Source: Lysinibacillus sp. OF-1 (lineage in GTDB: Bacteria; Bacillota; Bacilli; Bacillales_A; Planococcaceae). Taken from it: a stretch of DNA of 64,000 bases. Each line of letters opens with the position of its first letter. Within the stretch, counting starts at the first letter, position 1. The DNA is taken from assembly GCF_028356935.1 (NCBI RefSeq), contig NZ_CP102798.1, positions 2,666,001 through 2,730,000 of the forward strand, given 5' to 3'. The translations under genes were made by a program, and so were the position numbers. The notes under the pieces are model-generated. The model was not told the origin of the DNA. It worked only from the letters and a program-made list of their open reading frames with translations, and made no database searches. Below, piece by piece: positions 1 to 7,554 of the stretch.

Positions 1-269
1 ACAACTTGCGCCTGTTCATTGGACATCGCTTTTTTCATATCATGATCTAGCTCTAGCATTTTTTTTGCATACTGTTGGAGATGTTTCCCCTCCTCTGTCA
101 GGACAATGCGTTTTCCTAGCCGCTCAAAAAGAATAACACCCAATTCTTGTTCTAATGTTTTAATTTGGGCTGTAATACTGGACTGGGCATAGTCGAGACG
201 CTGTGCTGTCTGGGTAAAGCTTAATGTTTCAGATGCCGTTAAAAACGTTTGGAGCTGCTTCATATCCAT
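1..269 (-). CDS. LysR family transcriptional regulator (N-terminal part, runs off window)
   Basis: Reading leftward from ATG at 269 gives MDMKQLQTFLTASETLSFTQ, then a winged helix-turn-helix with AQRLDYAQSSITAQIKTLEQ and LGVILFERLGKR, the classic LysR N-terminus. Only about 89 residues are present; the effector-binding domain lies left of position 1. LysR proteins are cytoplasmic DNA-binding regulators that usually control a divergent neighbour. The sequence to its right (about 370-612) has no intact divergent gene, only a decayed-looking stretch, so its target may be lost or elsewhere. The family call is firm; the effector is unknown. Confidence 0.9.
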   Translation of the reverse strand, partial: MDMKQLQTFLTASETLSFTQTAQRLDYAQSSITAQIKTLEQELGVILFERLGKRIVLTEEGKHLQQYAKKMLELDHDMKKAMSNEQAQV

Positions 270-369
270 TCACTTAATCCCCTTCATTCGGATTTTCCGA
301 TAGATTTTACCGAAACATTCATAAAAATCGATAGTAAAATTCAGTTTACACTAGTTAGTAGTTGAAAGA

Positions 370-612
370 AAGAAGTTGCGTCTCATGATTCATCGCAAAT
401 TCTGGACAACAAAGCAATGTCGAATAATGAACAGATATCATGTTAGCAGGTGTACCACACGACAATTTATATAGCCAAGGATTTAACATTGAACCTATCT
501 ATGATTTACGTCACGACGTTATGACTTTCTGATGCTCGAGAGAATTTTAAAAAACATGGTAATCGATTTTGCCAAACCGAGCGACAACAAAAGAACCTTT
601 AATCAAATAAAA
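370..612 (+). pseudogene. Possible decayed gene divergent from the LysR gene
   Basis: This 340-bp gap between the LysR start and a terminator has short protein-like stretches in shifting frames. One is a 30-codon run at 440-532 starting MLAGVPHDNLYSQGFN and ending at TGA; another lies near 558-606. There is no continuous frame and no clear ribosome binding site. The position (divergent from LysR and followed by an intrinsic terminator) fits a degenerated LysR target gene. The protein family is not recognisable, so this is inference only. Confidence 0.25.
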
Positions 613-614
613 AG

Positions 615-653
615 AAACGGATTTGGAAGCTACATATCGTCCAAATCCGTTTT
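615..653. terminator. Intrinsic terminator, probably bidirectional
   Basis: Perfect 12-bp stem AAACGGATTTGG / CCAAATCCGTTT with a 14-nt loop, followed by T-rich sequence on both strands. It would end the minus-strand reductase gene at 753 and any transcript from the left. Confidence 0.8.
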
Positions 654-752
654 TAAATCGCGGGAGAAAATTTTGTTCTATTCTTTATATGTCTTTAACA
701 TAAGAGCATAAATGATCTTTTTTAGTAGCTAACATACATCAGAAACAAAATG

Positions 753-1292
753 CTATTGTAATTCTTTTCGAAGACATTCAGCTGCAGACAACGCTGTTAA
801 ATCTTGAAGGATATCTCCTGGTTTGTTTCCTTCTCCTAAAATATACCCTTCAAAGGTTGTGCCAATAAAGTCAAAGATATGTTGAAACTGCTGAATCATT
901 GGTAAACCTTTCATATAAGGTTGATCTCCACCAACTGCAATTACATAGGCTTTTTTAGAAGACATCATCGCTTTGAAATTGGGATAATTTGGGTCCCTTA
1001 AAGTTTGGGACCACCGATCAATAAAGTTTTTCATCGCCCCTGTCATGCTATACCAATAAATAGGGGTCGAAAAAACAAGAATATCATGCGGGAGTATACG
1101 ATCTATGATGGTGTTATAATCATCGTTTACTTCGGAAAATCCCCCCTCTGCATGCCGCTTATCTATTATTGGTTGAATGACATAATCCTTTAGATAAACT
1201 TCTTCAACATTTAAGCCTTGCGTGATTAATTTTGTCAGTGTCTCTACATTCCCATTCGGACGATTTCCACCGTAAATAACTGCTATTGACAT
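753..1292 (-). CDS. NAD(P)H-dependent FMN reductase / flavodoxin-fold oxidoreductase
   Basis: This 179-residue protein has the flavodoxin-like fold of the NADPH-dependent FMN reductase family. The N-terminus MSIAVIYGGNRPNGNVETL forms the first strand and FMN-phosphate loop. FSTPIYWYSMTGAMKNFIDRW (about residues 75-95) is the conserved segment that packs on the isoalloxazine ring. Such enzymes reduce flavin, quinones or azo/nitro compounds in the cytoplasm. It lies near a nitroreductase on the same strand, suggesting a small redox/detoxification neighbourhood, but the 260-bp gap argues against one operon. The substrate cannot be told from the sequence. Confidence 0.85.
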   Translation of the reverse strand: MSIAVIYGGNRPNGNVETLTKLITQGLNVEEVYLKDYVIQPIIDKRHAEGGFSEVNDDYNTIIDRILPHDILVFSTPIYWYSMTGAMKNFIDRWSQTLRDPNYPNFKAMMSSKKAYVIAVGGDQPYMKGLPMIQQFQHIFDFIGTTFEGYILGEGNKPGDILQDLTALSAAECLRKELQ

Positions 1293-1428
1293 ATTGATTA
1301 TCCCCTCTTCCTTAAAATTCCCTACTATTGTTTCCGAATGCTTATATCTTATTATGATTTTACAAATCGATAAAGATGATTATTTCGATAAAATAGATCG
1401 AAAAAATTGATTATAAAGAGGTTGCTAA

Positions 1429-1536
1429 ATGGAAAAGAAACAAGTATTACTTTCAAGCACGCTAAAAGGAGAGCTTTCACCCTCCCCTTTTAAAGTCAAA
1501 TCATATTATGAAGCCTTTGTTTTGGCTATTTTTTAA
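1429..1536 (+). CDS. Doubtful 35-codon ORF between two minus-strand genes
   Basis: ATG at 1429 is preceded by AAAGAGG about eight bases upstream and opens a 35-codon frame ending at 1536. The product has SPSPFKVKSYYEAF near its end and matches no family I know. It could be a remnant of a regulator divergent from the flavin reductase, or chance. The short length and AT-rich context make it weak. Confidence 0.2.
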   Translation: MEKKQVLLSSTLKGELSPSPFKVKSYYEAFVLAIF

Positions 1537-1555
1537 TGTGAGTCGTTCTCTAACA

Positions 1556-2182
1556 TTATTTATTGAACCTTACAATGTGATCAATTGAAAGACGTGAAGA
1601 GCCATAAGCTGGTGCAGCTGCTTCACCAATTGCTAATAATAGTATAGGTACTTCATTCGCAGGTAATTCCATGTACTCAGCAAATTTAGCTTTATCAAAC
1701 CCACCCATTGGAACTGTATCATAACCCATTTCTTTCGCTAATAGCATTATTTGCATAGAAACTAAGCCAGCATCAAAGTGTACGATATTTTCTAATGTTT
1801 TTGTCGAAGCTGAGCCATACATTGTTAATGCGTCTTGAGCAAGCTTATTGGCAATTTCTTCTGGCATATAGCCTAATTCCACATTTTTTGCATAGATTTC
1901 CTTTGCATTTAAATACATTTCAGTATCACCAATGACAGCAATAATGGCAGAGGCTGTTTCGATTTGCTCTTGATTAAACGAAAAGAAATTAATATTCTTT
2001 TGAATTTCCCTATCATCAATGACAATAAATCGCCATGGTTGCATGTTACTTGAAGAAGGCGCTGAAGTAGCATCTTGCAACAGCTGCACTATTGTTTCAC
2101 GAGAAATTTTAATATTAGCATTGTATTTACGAACTGATTTTCGCTCCTGCATAATTTGTTTTAATGGTGTAGTTGATAACAT
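1556..2182 (-). CDS. Nitroreductase family protein
   Basis: 208-residue FMN-dependent nitroreductase-fold protein. The N-terminal RKSVRKYNANIKI is the usual phosphate-contact region, SAPSSSNMQPWRFIVIDD (about residues 41-58) is the signature FMN-binding segment, and AKEMGYDTVPMGGFDK (about 148-163) is the second flavin-contact motif. Members use NAD(P)H to reduce nitroaromatics, quinones or flavins in the cytoplasm. It ends 26 bp from the Ohr gene start region on the same strand, so the two may be co-transcribed downstream of the OhrR operators, which would link it to peroxide or thiol stress. The true substrate is unknown. Confidence 0.9.
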   Translation of the reverse strand: MLSTTPLKQIMQERKSVRKYNANIKISRETIVQLLQDATSAPSSSNMQPWRFIVIDDREIQKNINFFSFNQEQIETASAIIAVIGDTEMYLNAKEIYAKNVELGYMPEEIANKLAQDALTMYGSASTKTLENIVHFDAGLVSMQIMLLAKEMGYDTVPMGGFDKAKFAEYMELPANEVPILLLAIGEAAAPAYGSSRLSIDHIVRFNK

Positions 2183-2208
2183 GTCATTTCCCTCTTTTTC
2201 AAAAAAAT

Positions 2209-2613
2209 TTAAACTGCTTTAATTATTACATTGATATTTCCCATCGTTGCCTTTGAATATGGGCACACTGTATGTGTTAACTCTAATAATTCCTGTGCTT
2301 CTTCCAATGCTAATCCTTCAATATGTCCTTCGATGTCAACAGCAAGCACATAGTCAAAAGTAGCTTGTTCCATTAATTTGACTGTTACTTTAATTGTTGA
2401 TGCGTTGTTTAGTTTTTTTTGGCGTTTAATTAAATCTAGTGCACTATTAAAGCAGGCACTATAACCTGCCGCAAATAATTGCTCTGGGTTTGTCACATTA
2501 GCTAATTTTGAGCCTGGTGGTGCAATTTTTAAAGAGAGTGATTGATCCTCTGCATATGATGTGCCACTACGCCCACCATCATTAATCATTGTAGTTGAGT
2601 ATAATTCTTTCAT
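2209..2613 (-). CDS. ohr: Organic hydroperoxide resistance protein (OsmC/Ohr family)
   Basis: This 134-residue OsmC/Ohr-fold peroxidase reduces organic hydroperoxides with two reactive cysteines. Cys54 in YSACFNSALDL and Cys117 in TVCPYSKAT match the family's catalytic pair, and the GGRSGTSYAEDQSLSLKI N-terminus is typical. I start at ATG 2613 (MKELYSTT) rather than the upstream ATG at 2628, because the GGGG before 2613 is the better ribosome binding site and family members begin this way. It is divergent from ohrR with two OhrR-like operators between them. Expression should be induced when OhrR is oxidised. Confidence 0.93.
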   Translation of the reverse strand: MKELYSTTMINDGGRSGTSYAEDQSLSLKIAPPGSKLANVTNPEQLFAAGYSACFNSALDLIKRQKKLNNASTIKVTVKLMEQATFDYVLAVDIEGHIEGLALEEAQELLELTHTVCPYSKATMGNINVIIKAV

Positions 2614-2645
2614 AACCGAAAACCCCATATCTATATTAGTATTTT

Positions 2646-2690
2646 AAATTGCGCACAATTTAATTTTCACAAATCGAATTGTATACAATT
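2646..2690. promoter_or_regulatory. OhrR operator region (two inverted repeats)
   Basis: Between ohr and ohrR lie a perfect 14-bp palindrome AATTGTATACAATT (2677-2690) and an imperfect one, AAATTGCGCACAATTT (2646-2661). Both resemble Bacillus OhrR boxes, which contain the TACAATT/AATTGTA half-sites. Their placement would allow repression of ohr and autoregulation of ohrR. Confidence 0.75.
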
Positions 2691-2699
2691 TAATTGCGT

Positions 2700-2728
2700 T
2701 TGACAAGTAGGAACTTTATTTTTAATAT
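2700..2728 (+). promoter_or_regulatory. SigA-type promoter of ohrR
   Basis: TTGACA (2700-2705), a 17-bp spacer and TAATAT (2723-2728) lie about 35 bp upstream of the ohrR start. The perfect OhrR palindrome sits immediately upstream of the -35 box. Confidence 0.75.
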
Positions 2729-2763
2729 AAATGTAATGAGAAGAACTTTAAGAGGGGATTTTT

Positions 2764-3201
2764 ATGCCTAATCATTTAGATAATCAACTGTGCTTTCTTT
2801 TGTATGCCACATCAAAGGAAATCATTCGACAATACACATTATTATTGAAGCCATATGATCTAACTTATACAGGCTATATCACTTTATTAGCCTTGGAGGA
2901 AAACGAACAAATAACAGTGAAAGAATTGGGACAACGTTTATTTTTAGATTCAGGTACATTAACACCGTTGCTCAAAAAGTTAGAGGCGAAGGGCTATATT
3001 TGTCGTGAGCGTTCCAAGGATGACGAACGACAAATGCAAATTTATTTATCAAAAGAAGGCAGTAATGTCCGTTGTATGCTACCAGAAGTGTCACGACAAG
3101 TAATGCAACAATCAAATATCTCAGAGCAGCAATTTATACAACTGAAAAATGTTCTTCAAGATATTATGCACAACGACTGGACAATGAAAGATAAAAAATA
3201 A
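2764..3201 (+). CDS. ohrR: MarR-family organic peroxide sensor repressor OhrR
   Basis: 145-residue winged-helix MarR protein. Residues 5-17 (LDNQLCFLLYATS) contain Cys10, equivalent to the single redox-sensing cysteine of Bacillus OhrR. LFLDSGTLTPLLKKLEAKGY (about 60-79) is the recognition helix and RSKDDERQMQIYL the wing. Oxidation of the cysteine by organic hydroperoxides releases the repressor from DNA. Two further cysteines (near residues 80 and 103) may give a second redox partner. It is divergent from ohr with matching operators, and AGAGGGG gives a clear ribosome binding site. Function is well supported. Confidence 0.93.
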   Translation: MPNHLDNQLCFLLYATSKEIIRQYTLLLKPYDLTYTGYITLLALEENEQITVKELGQRLFLDSGTLTPLLKKLEAKGYICRERSKDDERQMQIYLSKEGSNVRCMLPEVSRQVMQQSNISEQQFIQLKNVLQDIMHNDWTMKDKK

Positions 3202-3286
3202 AGTAATGAATATTGTAAACCTAAAACTTTTGATTCATGCTATAGCGGCGGTATCACGTAACAATAATTTTATATAATCAACATAA

Positions 3287-3329
3287 AGAACCGTATTTGG
3301 AATTTGCTTATCTTCCAAATACGGCTCTT
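3287..3329. terminator. Intrinsic terminator downstream of ohrR
   Basis: Stem AGAACCGTATTTGGAA / TTCCAAATACGGCTCT with a 10-nt loop. It resembles the hairpin at 615-653 in design. The U-run is short. Confidence 0.65.
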
Positions 3330-3409
3330 CAAACCTAGGCATTTTATCAGATGCCATTAACAATTTATAAAATCACCGCTTAACTACCATTTCCCGCAAT
3401 CCCCCTTTT

Positions 3410-3572
3410 TTAAGAATTTATCCCTACGCCAATTACACAAACAAATCCAATAAATAACAATAAAAATCCTATTAGAATACCTTCCAGAGCTACATTACTC
3501 CCTATCACCATAAAATCAAAAACTAAGTACACCTAATCTAATTGGTGTTGAAGCAATCATATATTTCGTCAT
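3410..3572 (-). pseudogene. Possible frameshifted small membrane protein remnant
   Basis: On the minus strand, ATG at 3572 opens MTKYMIASTPIRLGVLSF and meets TGA. A one-base shift continues into VALEGILIGFLLLFIGF and ends at TAA 3410. Joined, these would give a roughly 53-residue hydrophobic protein with one membrane helix. The rest of 3202-3781 holds only the terminator, this remnant and the promoter of the next gene. No family is recognisable. Confidence 0.3.
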
Positions 3573-3714
3573 TACCTTATTCCTTCATTTAACTATTTTT
3601 AATGTGCAAAATTCAGATCCTGCCACCTACAATCAGAAGCTTAAAATATATTCTAAGACAATTATTTTTTATCGAAAAACAATATTTTTTTATCCTTTAA
3701 CAACTATTTTATTA

Positions 3715-3743
3715 TTGACATTTTAAATTTCAAATTATAAAAT
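3715..3743 (+). promoter_or_regulatory. SigA-type promoter for the hypothetical gene at 3782
   Basis: TTGACA (3715-3720), a 17-bp spacer and TAAAAT (3738-3743), about 38 bp before the start codon. Confidence 0.55.
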
Positions 3744-3781
3744 GACCAAAACCTTATATATAAATATGGAAGGGTGATTTG

Positions 3782-4225
3782 ATGAACTATGAGGATTTGA
3801 TGCAGCAAAAAGGTTTTGTTTTTTTAGATAATATAGTAGAGCCTGGTACGAATTCATTGAGAATTTCTATTAAAAGAGCTTCTATCAGTTCTAAAAGCGA
3901 GGATGTAAATGTTGGTGAATATACATTATATGATGTCAACCCAATTGAAATTGATAAAACATTACCAGTGATACATATAGAATTTGATTCGTATGTAGCC
4001 TATTCTGTTTTCGATGAGTCATTTCATTTTGTAAATTCAGAAGATAAATTTATTGGTCATTCAGTACGTTTATTCTCAAAGTCTACCTATTTAGATTTTG
4101 TAAGTAATGGAACAATTGCTCAGGAAATATACTCCTACAAAGACCTAATTCATTACCAAATTGTTTGTCTTGACCATATAATAGATATTGTTTCTTTCGA
4201 TAAACCTAGTGTTTTAAAAGAATAA
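3782..4225 (+). CDS. Hypothetical protein
   Basis: I do not recognise this 147-residue protein. It has no signal peptide or membrane helix. It is rich in beta-strand-forming and acidic residues, with segments such as LPVIHIEFDSYVAYSVFDES (middle) and YQIVCLDHIIDIVSFDK near the C-terminus. The start at ATG 3782 is preferred over the in-frame TTG at 3779 because AAGGGTG lies closer to the right distance. The gene is free-standing with its own promoter and terminator, and looks like a cytoplasmic protein of uncertain role; a contact-dependent immunity protein is conceivable but unsupported. Confidence 0.7.
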   Translation: MNYEDLMQQKGFVFLDNIVEPGTNSLRISIKRASISSKSEDVNVGEYTLYDVNPIEIDKTLPVIHIEFDSYVAYSVFDESFHFVNSEDKFIGHSVRLFSKSTYLDFVSNGTIAQEIYSYKDLIHYQIVCLDHIIDIVSFDKPSVLKE

Positions 4226-4234
4226 TAGATCCTA

Positions 4235-4267
4235 AAACAGTCAATGAAATATGTTGTCTGTTTTTTA
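4235..4267 (+). terminator. Intrinsic terminator of the hypothetical gene
   Basis: AAACAGTCAA / TTGTCTGTTT stem with one mismatch, a short loop and six or more T residues. Confidence 0.65.
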
Positions 4268-4350
4268 TTTTTATCAAAAAGATTACTAAATATATAATTA
4301 TCGGAAGTATAAAAGATGTCTCAGAGCTACTTAGATCAACACGAAATACA

Positions 4351-4386
4351 AAAACGACCTAAAGCTTTAAGCTATTAGGTCGTTTT
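4351..4386. terminator. Bidirectional terminator next to ade
   Basis: Perfect 12-bp stem AAAACGACCTAA / TTAGGTCGTTTT with a 12-nt loop, A-rich on one side and T-rich on the other. It ends the ade transcript just past its stop codon. Confidence 0.85.
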
Positions 4387-4389
4387 CGT

Positions 4390-6135
4390 CTATGCTTCTA
4401 CAGAGATGTGCTGGAAGGTTGTCACATCAAATAATCCTGTATCTGTTAGTTTTAGTGCAGGAATGACTGGTAATGCCACAAAAGAAAACGTCAGTAGAAA
4501 ATGGAAATCTAATGTTGGGTTGAGCGTCTTTAATGCACTATGCAAGCCTGCTAGCTGTTCCTTTGCTTGCTGAGCAGGGGCATCTGTCATCAAGCCGCCA
4601 ATGGTTAATGGCATCTCCGCTAGAATTTTGCCATCTGCTACAATCACAAAGCCCCCTTGGATTTCTTGAATGCGTGCAAGCGCAAGTATCATATCCTCAT
4701 CGTTTGTCCCTACGACAAGGGCATTATGTGAATCATGTGCTACGGTTGTGGCTACTGCCCCTTTTTGTAAACCAAAGCCTTTGACAATGCCTAGGCCTGT
4801 CGTGTGTAAATGATGGTGTCGTTCAATTACGGCCAATTTCAGTAAATCTTGTTCTACAGATGGTTCAAAAACGCCTTCTTTCACAGGTACATCCATTACT
4901 ACATGATTGGTAATGAGCTGATTTGGAACAATCTCCATAACATTAGCCTTCGTACCCTTTGTGAAAGCTAGTTGTAGCCTATCCTTTGTAATGGCTGGTA
5001 AATGCACTGATTGGTGGATATGAGCAGGAACAATTAGCTCTTGACGACTTGTCAGCATTTCCCCATTTTCAGCAACCTTTCGACCATTTTTCCATACAGC
5101 CTTTGCCTGCATCGTCGACAAATTCTCGACTAACACAAAATCTGCCTTATAGCCTGGGGCAAGTACCCCTCGATCAAATAAACGATAGCATTCTGCTGTG
5201 TTCACAGTTGCTAACTGGATTGCCTGTAATGGTGTCATCCCTTCGGCTATTGCCATAGCTATATCATAATTGATGCTGCCTTCATCGATTAACTCATCCA
5301 CATATTTATCGTCTGTACAAAAACCAAAGCGACGAGCATTATGTGGCTGAACAGCCGGTAATAAATCACGTAAATTTTTAGCTGCTGAGCCTTCTCGAAT
5401 CAGTACATACATCCCTTGCTCCACACGATCAATGGCTTCTTCGGCTGTCACACATTCATGATCTGTCAGTATGCCTGCAGCGCGATAGCCTGTAATTTGT
5501 TCGCTCTGTAAGCCAGCACAATGCCCATCAATTACTAGGTTTGCTTGCTGTGATAATAAAATTTTCTGAAGCATGCCCTCTTCCCCATTTAATACGGCTG
5601 GAAAATCCATGACTTCTGCCAAGCCACGAACTTGTTCATGTTTTAGAAATGACGCCAAATCCTGAGCTGTTAGTGTTGCACCTGCATTTTCAAACTGTGT
5701 ACCAGGTACGCTTGATGGCAGCATCACAAAAATATCCATATCCGCTTTTTGTGCATCATCGAGCATAAATTGGATGCCTTCCGCTCCTGCGACATTGGCG
5801 ATTTCATGTGGATCTGTGATGACTGTGGTAATACCATGAGGTAGTAAAACTCGACTAAATTCCCCCGGCGTTAGCATGGAAGATTCTATATGTATATGAC
5901 CATCAATTAATCCAGGAATGACGTAGCTTCCTGCTGCATCCTGTTCCTCTTTTGCCTGAAATTTGTGGTTGTGATCCAGTGCCACAATCGTACCATTGTT
6001 CACAACAATGTCTGCCTTTTTCCACGTTAACGTATAAACATCGGCCACTTGAGCATTTCTCAGTATGAAATCTGCCTCTAATTTCCCTTGAGATGATAAG
6101 ATATTTTGCGTTAACTTCTGTAATTTTGTTGTCAT
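4390..6135 (-). CDS. ade: Adenine deaminase
   Basis: The 581-residue length matches bacterial AdeC-type adenine deaminases (about 577 in B. subtilis). The amidohydrolase metal motif is seen at residues 78-82 (DGHIH), followed by IESSMLTPGEF, and the second half carries the family-specific HHHLHTTGLGIVKGFG and AHDSHNALVVGTNDEDM segments. The enzyme converts adenine to hypoxanthine plus ammonia for purine salvage, in the cytoplasm with a di-metal centre. The ribosome binding site AAGGAG precedes ATG 6135. I see no purine riboswitch in the short upstream gap. It is transcribed alone, behind the PNPOx-like gene's terminator. Confidence 0.96.
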   Translation of the reverse strand: MTTKLQKLTQNILSSQGKLEADFILRNAQVADVYTLTWKKADIVVNNGTIVALDHNHKFQAKEEQDAAGSYVIPGLIDGHIHIESSMLTPGEFSRVLLPHGITTVITDPHEIANVAGAEGIQFMLDDAQKADMDIFVMLPSSVPGTQFENAGATLTAQDLASFLKHEQVRGLAEVMDFPAVLNGEEGMLQKILLSQQANLVIDGHCAGLQSEQITGYRAAGILTDHECVTAEEAIDRVEQGMYVLIREGSAAKNLRDLLPAVQPHNARRFGFCTDDKYVDELIDEGSINYDIAMAIAEGMTPLQAIQLATVNTAECYRLFDRGVLAPGYKADFVLVENLSTMQAKAVWKNGRKVAENGEMLTSRQELIVPAHIHQSVHLPAITKDRLQLAFTKGTKANVMEIVPNQLITNHVVMDVPVKEGVFEPSVEQDLLKLAVIERHHHLHTTGLGIVKGFGLQKGAVATTVAHDSHNALVVGTNDEDMILALARIQEIQGGFVIVADGKILAEMPLTIGGLMTDAPAQQAKEQLAGLHSALKTLNPTLDFHFLLTFSFVALPVIPALKLTDTGLFDVTTFQHISVEA

Positions 6136-6211
6136 AGCCTATACTCCTTTTTCTTTTAAGAACTATCATGCCTGAAAAATACCGATCATTGCAAGTATTT
6201 ATAGTAGTACA

Positions 6212-6240
6212 GTAAAAAACGACCATCCATCAATGGTCGT
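6212..6240 (-). terminator. Terminator overlapping the end of the PNPOx-like gene
   Basis: ACGACCAT / ATGGTCGT stem with a 6-nt loop, followed on the minus strand by six T residues. The stem overlaps the last codons of the gene at 6230-6655. Confidence 0.8.
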
Positions 6241-6655
6241 TCGAAAATTCTAGCTCTTTTGGTGGTTGCCCCTTTTTATTCATCAAGCGCATGCGAATAG
6301 GTTCAATTTTCAAGGTCACCATTTCGTCCTGATTACCAACGAAGATACTCGTAAAAAATTCAGCTAGTTTATTTTTTAACCCCTCTTCATGGACTTCCGT
6401 AAGCCGGCCCTCTATTTCAACATACGTATCCCCAAAGCCTTCATTTTCATAGCCATATAAAATATGGGTATAGGGATTTTTACGAAGTTCTTCCATTTTC
6501 TCTGAATGTTTATTCGTTACCGTATATAATACAAAGTCCTCATGTTGAAACGTCATGTAACGAGAGTACGGTTTTCCATTTTCTACAGTCGCCATTGTTC
6601 CAATCTTTTCTCGATTTAAAACTTCTAAAATTTCATCACGTACAGAAGTCATTTC
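6230..6655 (-). CDS. PNPOx-fold general stress protein (GSP26/YdaG type)
   Basis: 141-residue split-barrel flavin-binding protein of the pyridoxamine-phosphate-oxidase-like general stress family (COG3871). Landmarks are IGTMATVENGKPYSRYMTF at the N-terminus and VTNKHSEKMEELRKNPYTHIL in the middle. Family members bind FMN or a related flavin; their reaction is poorly known, and B. subtilis YdaG is SigB-controlled. Start ATG 6655 (MTSVRDE) is chosen over 6670 because AAGGATGGG sits at the right distance. A SigB-like promoter (6684-6708) lies just upstream, matching the stress role. Confidence 0.88.
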   Translation of the reverse strand, partial: EMTSVRDEILEVLNREKIGTMATVENGKPYSRYMTFQHEDFVLYTVTNKHSEKMEELRKNPYTHILYGYENEGFGDTYVEIEGRLTEVHEEGLKNKLAEFFTSIFVGNQDEMVTLKIEPIRMRLMNKKGQPPKELEFSNDH

Positions 6656-6683
6656 ATCCCATCCTTTCATCTACATATCTATT

Positions 6684-6708
6684 TTGCCCTCTCCTCAAAA
6701 AGCTAAAC
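6684..6708 (-). promoter_or_regulatory. SigB-like promoter of the PNPOx stress gene
   Basis: On the minus strand GTTTAG (6703-6708), a 13-bp spacer and GGGCAA (6684-6689) resemble the SigB consensus GTTTAA-N12-15-GGGTAT, about 29 bp before the start codon. The -10 has two mismatches. Confidence 0.5.
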
Positions 6709-6817
6709 CGCCTTTTTTTGAAAAATGTGAAATGACAATTTTCGGCCATATTGAAAATTTATTTGTTATACTAATTGGATGGATAATAGGAATTTTCGGA
6801 TAAATGAGGGTTAAAAA

Positions 6818-7444
6818 ATGAAACAAGCTTTCTTTACGCGCTGTTTGTTTTTCATAACAGGCATTATCGTGCTATCTTTTGGCATCACATTAACAATTAA
6901 AGGGCAGCTTTTTGGCGTTGGCTCTTGGGATGTACTACATATTGGCTTAACAAAAACAGTGGGTTTAACAATCGGCACTTGGTCCATTATATTGGGACTT
7001 GCCATTTTAGCATTTGATATGCTGATCACAAAAAAATTTCCATTACCAGGGACCTTTATTGATATGTTTTTAGCAGGCATTTTTATTGATATATTTAATT
7101 ATTGGTTGCCAGATATCGATGGATTTTGGATGCAACTTGTCTCCTATCTTACAGGGTTAGTTTTATTAGGCTGGGGTTGCGGTATGTACATGGTAGCCAA
7201 TTTGGGAATCGGTCCACGTGATACGTTAATGTTAATGATGGTCCATAAGCTTGGCTGGAGTGTTACACGTTCTCGTACAACAATGGAAGTGACTGTCGCT
7301 GTTATTGGCTTTTTACTAGGTGGCCCTATTGGAATTGGTACAGTCATTATGGCATTTGGGCTTGGACCCATTGTACAATTTGCCTTAACCTATAATGAAA
7401 AATTATTTATGAGATGGACTGGCGTGAAAAGCGCTGTCGTATAA
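6818..7444 (+). CDS. YczE/YyaS/YitT family integral membrane protein
   Basis: 208-residue hydrophobic protein with about five predicted membrane helices. FFITGIIVLSFGITLTIKGQL is the first, and GVGSWDVLHIGLTKTVGLTIGTW plus NLGIGPRDTLMLMMVHKLGWSVTRSRTTMEV (about residues 125-155) are the conserved YczE-family loops. Family members sit in the cytoplasmic membrane; B. subtilis YczE is linked to surfactin production, and others may be permeases, but no reaction is established. Ribosome binding is through GAGG upstream of ATG 6818. The gene is monocistronic, with a strong terminator directly after it. Confidence 0.85.
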   Translation: MKQAFFTRCLFFITGIIVLSFGITLTIKGQLFGVGSWDVLHIGLTKTVGLTIGTWSIILGLAILAFDMLITKKFPLPGTFIDMFLAGIFIDIFNYWLPDIDGFWMQLVSYLTGLVLLGWGCGMYMVANLGIGPRDTLMLMMVHKLGWSVTRSRTTMEVTVAVIGFLLGGPIGIGTVIMAFGLGPIVQFALTYNEKLFMRWTGVKSAVV

Positions 7445-7450
7445 GCTTAC

Positions 7451-7481
7451 AAGACAATGCAAAAATGCATTGTCTTTTTTT
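7451..7481 (+). terminator. Intrinsic terminator of the YczE-family gene
   Basis: AAGACAATGCA / TGCATTGTCTT perfect stem with a 3-4-nt loop and a T run. Confidence 0.88.
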
Positions 7482-7487
7482 ATACAG

Positions 7488-7543
7488 TTGCAATATACAG
7501 TCCAACTATATATAATCAAACTATATAGTTAAACTGTATAGTT
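7488..7543 (+). promoter_or_regulatory. padR promoter with tandem palindromic operators
   Basis: TTGCAA (7488-7493), a 17-bp spacer and TATAAT (7511-7516) form a good SigA promoter. Directly downstream, over the expected start site, are AACTATATAGTT (7519-7530, perfect palindrome) and AACTGTATAGTT (7532-7543, one mismatch); a third partial copy overlaps the spacer. This is the arrangement expected for autorepression by the PadR protein encoded next. Confidence 0.75.
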
Positions 7544-7554
7544 GAGGTGACCTA

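Noticed and set aside
6136-6229. Purine riboswitch upstream of ade
   Set aside because: The gap is short and lacks the conserved TATA...GTTTCTAC-type elements of purine aptamers.
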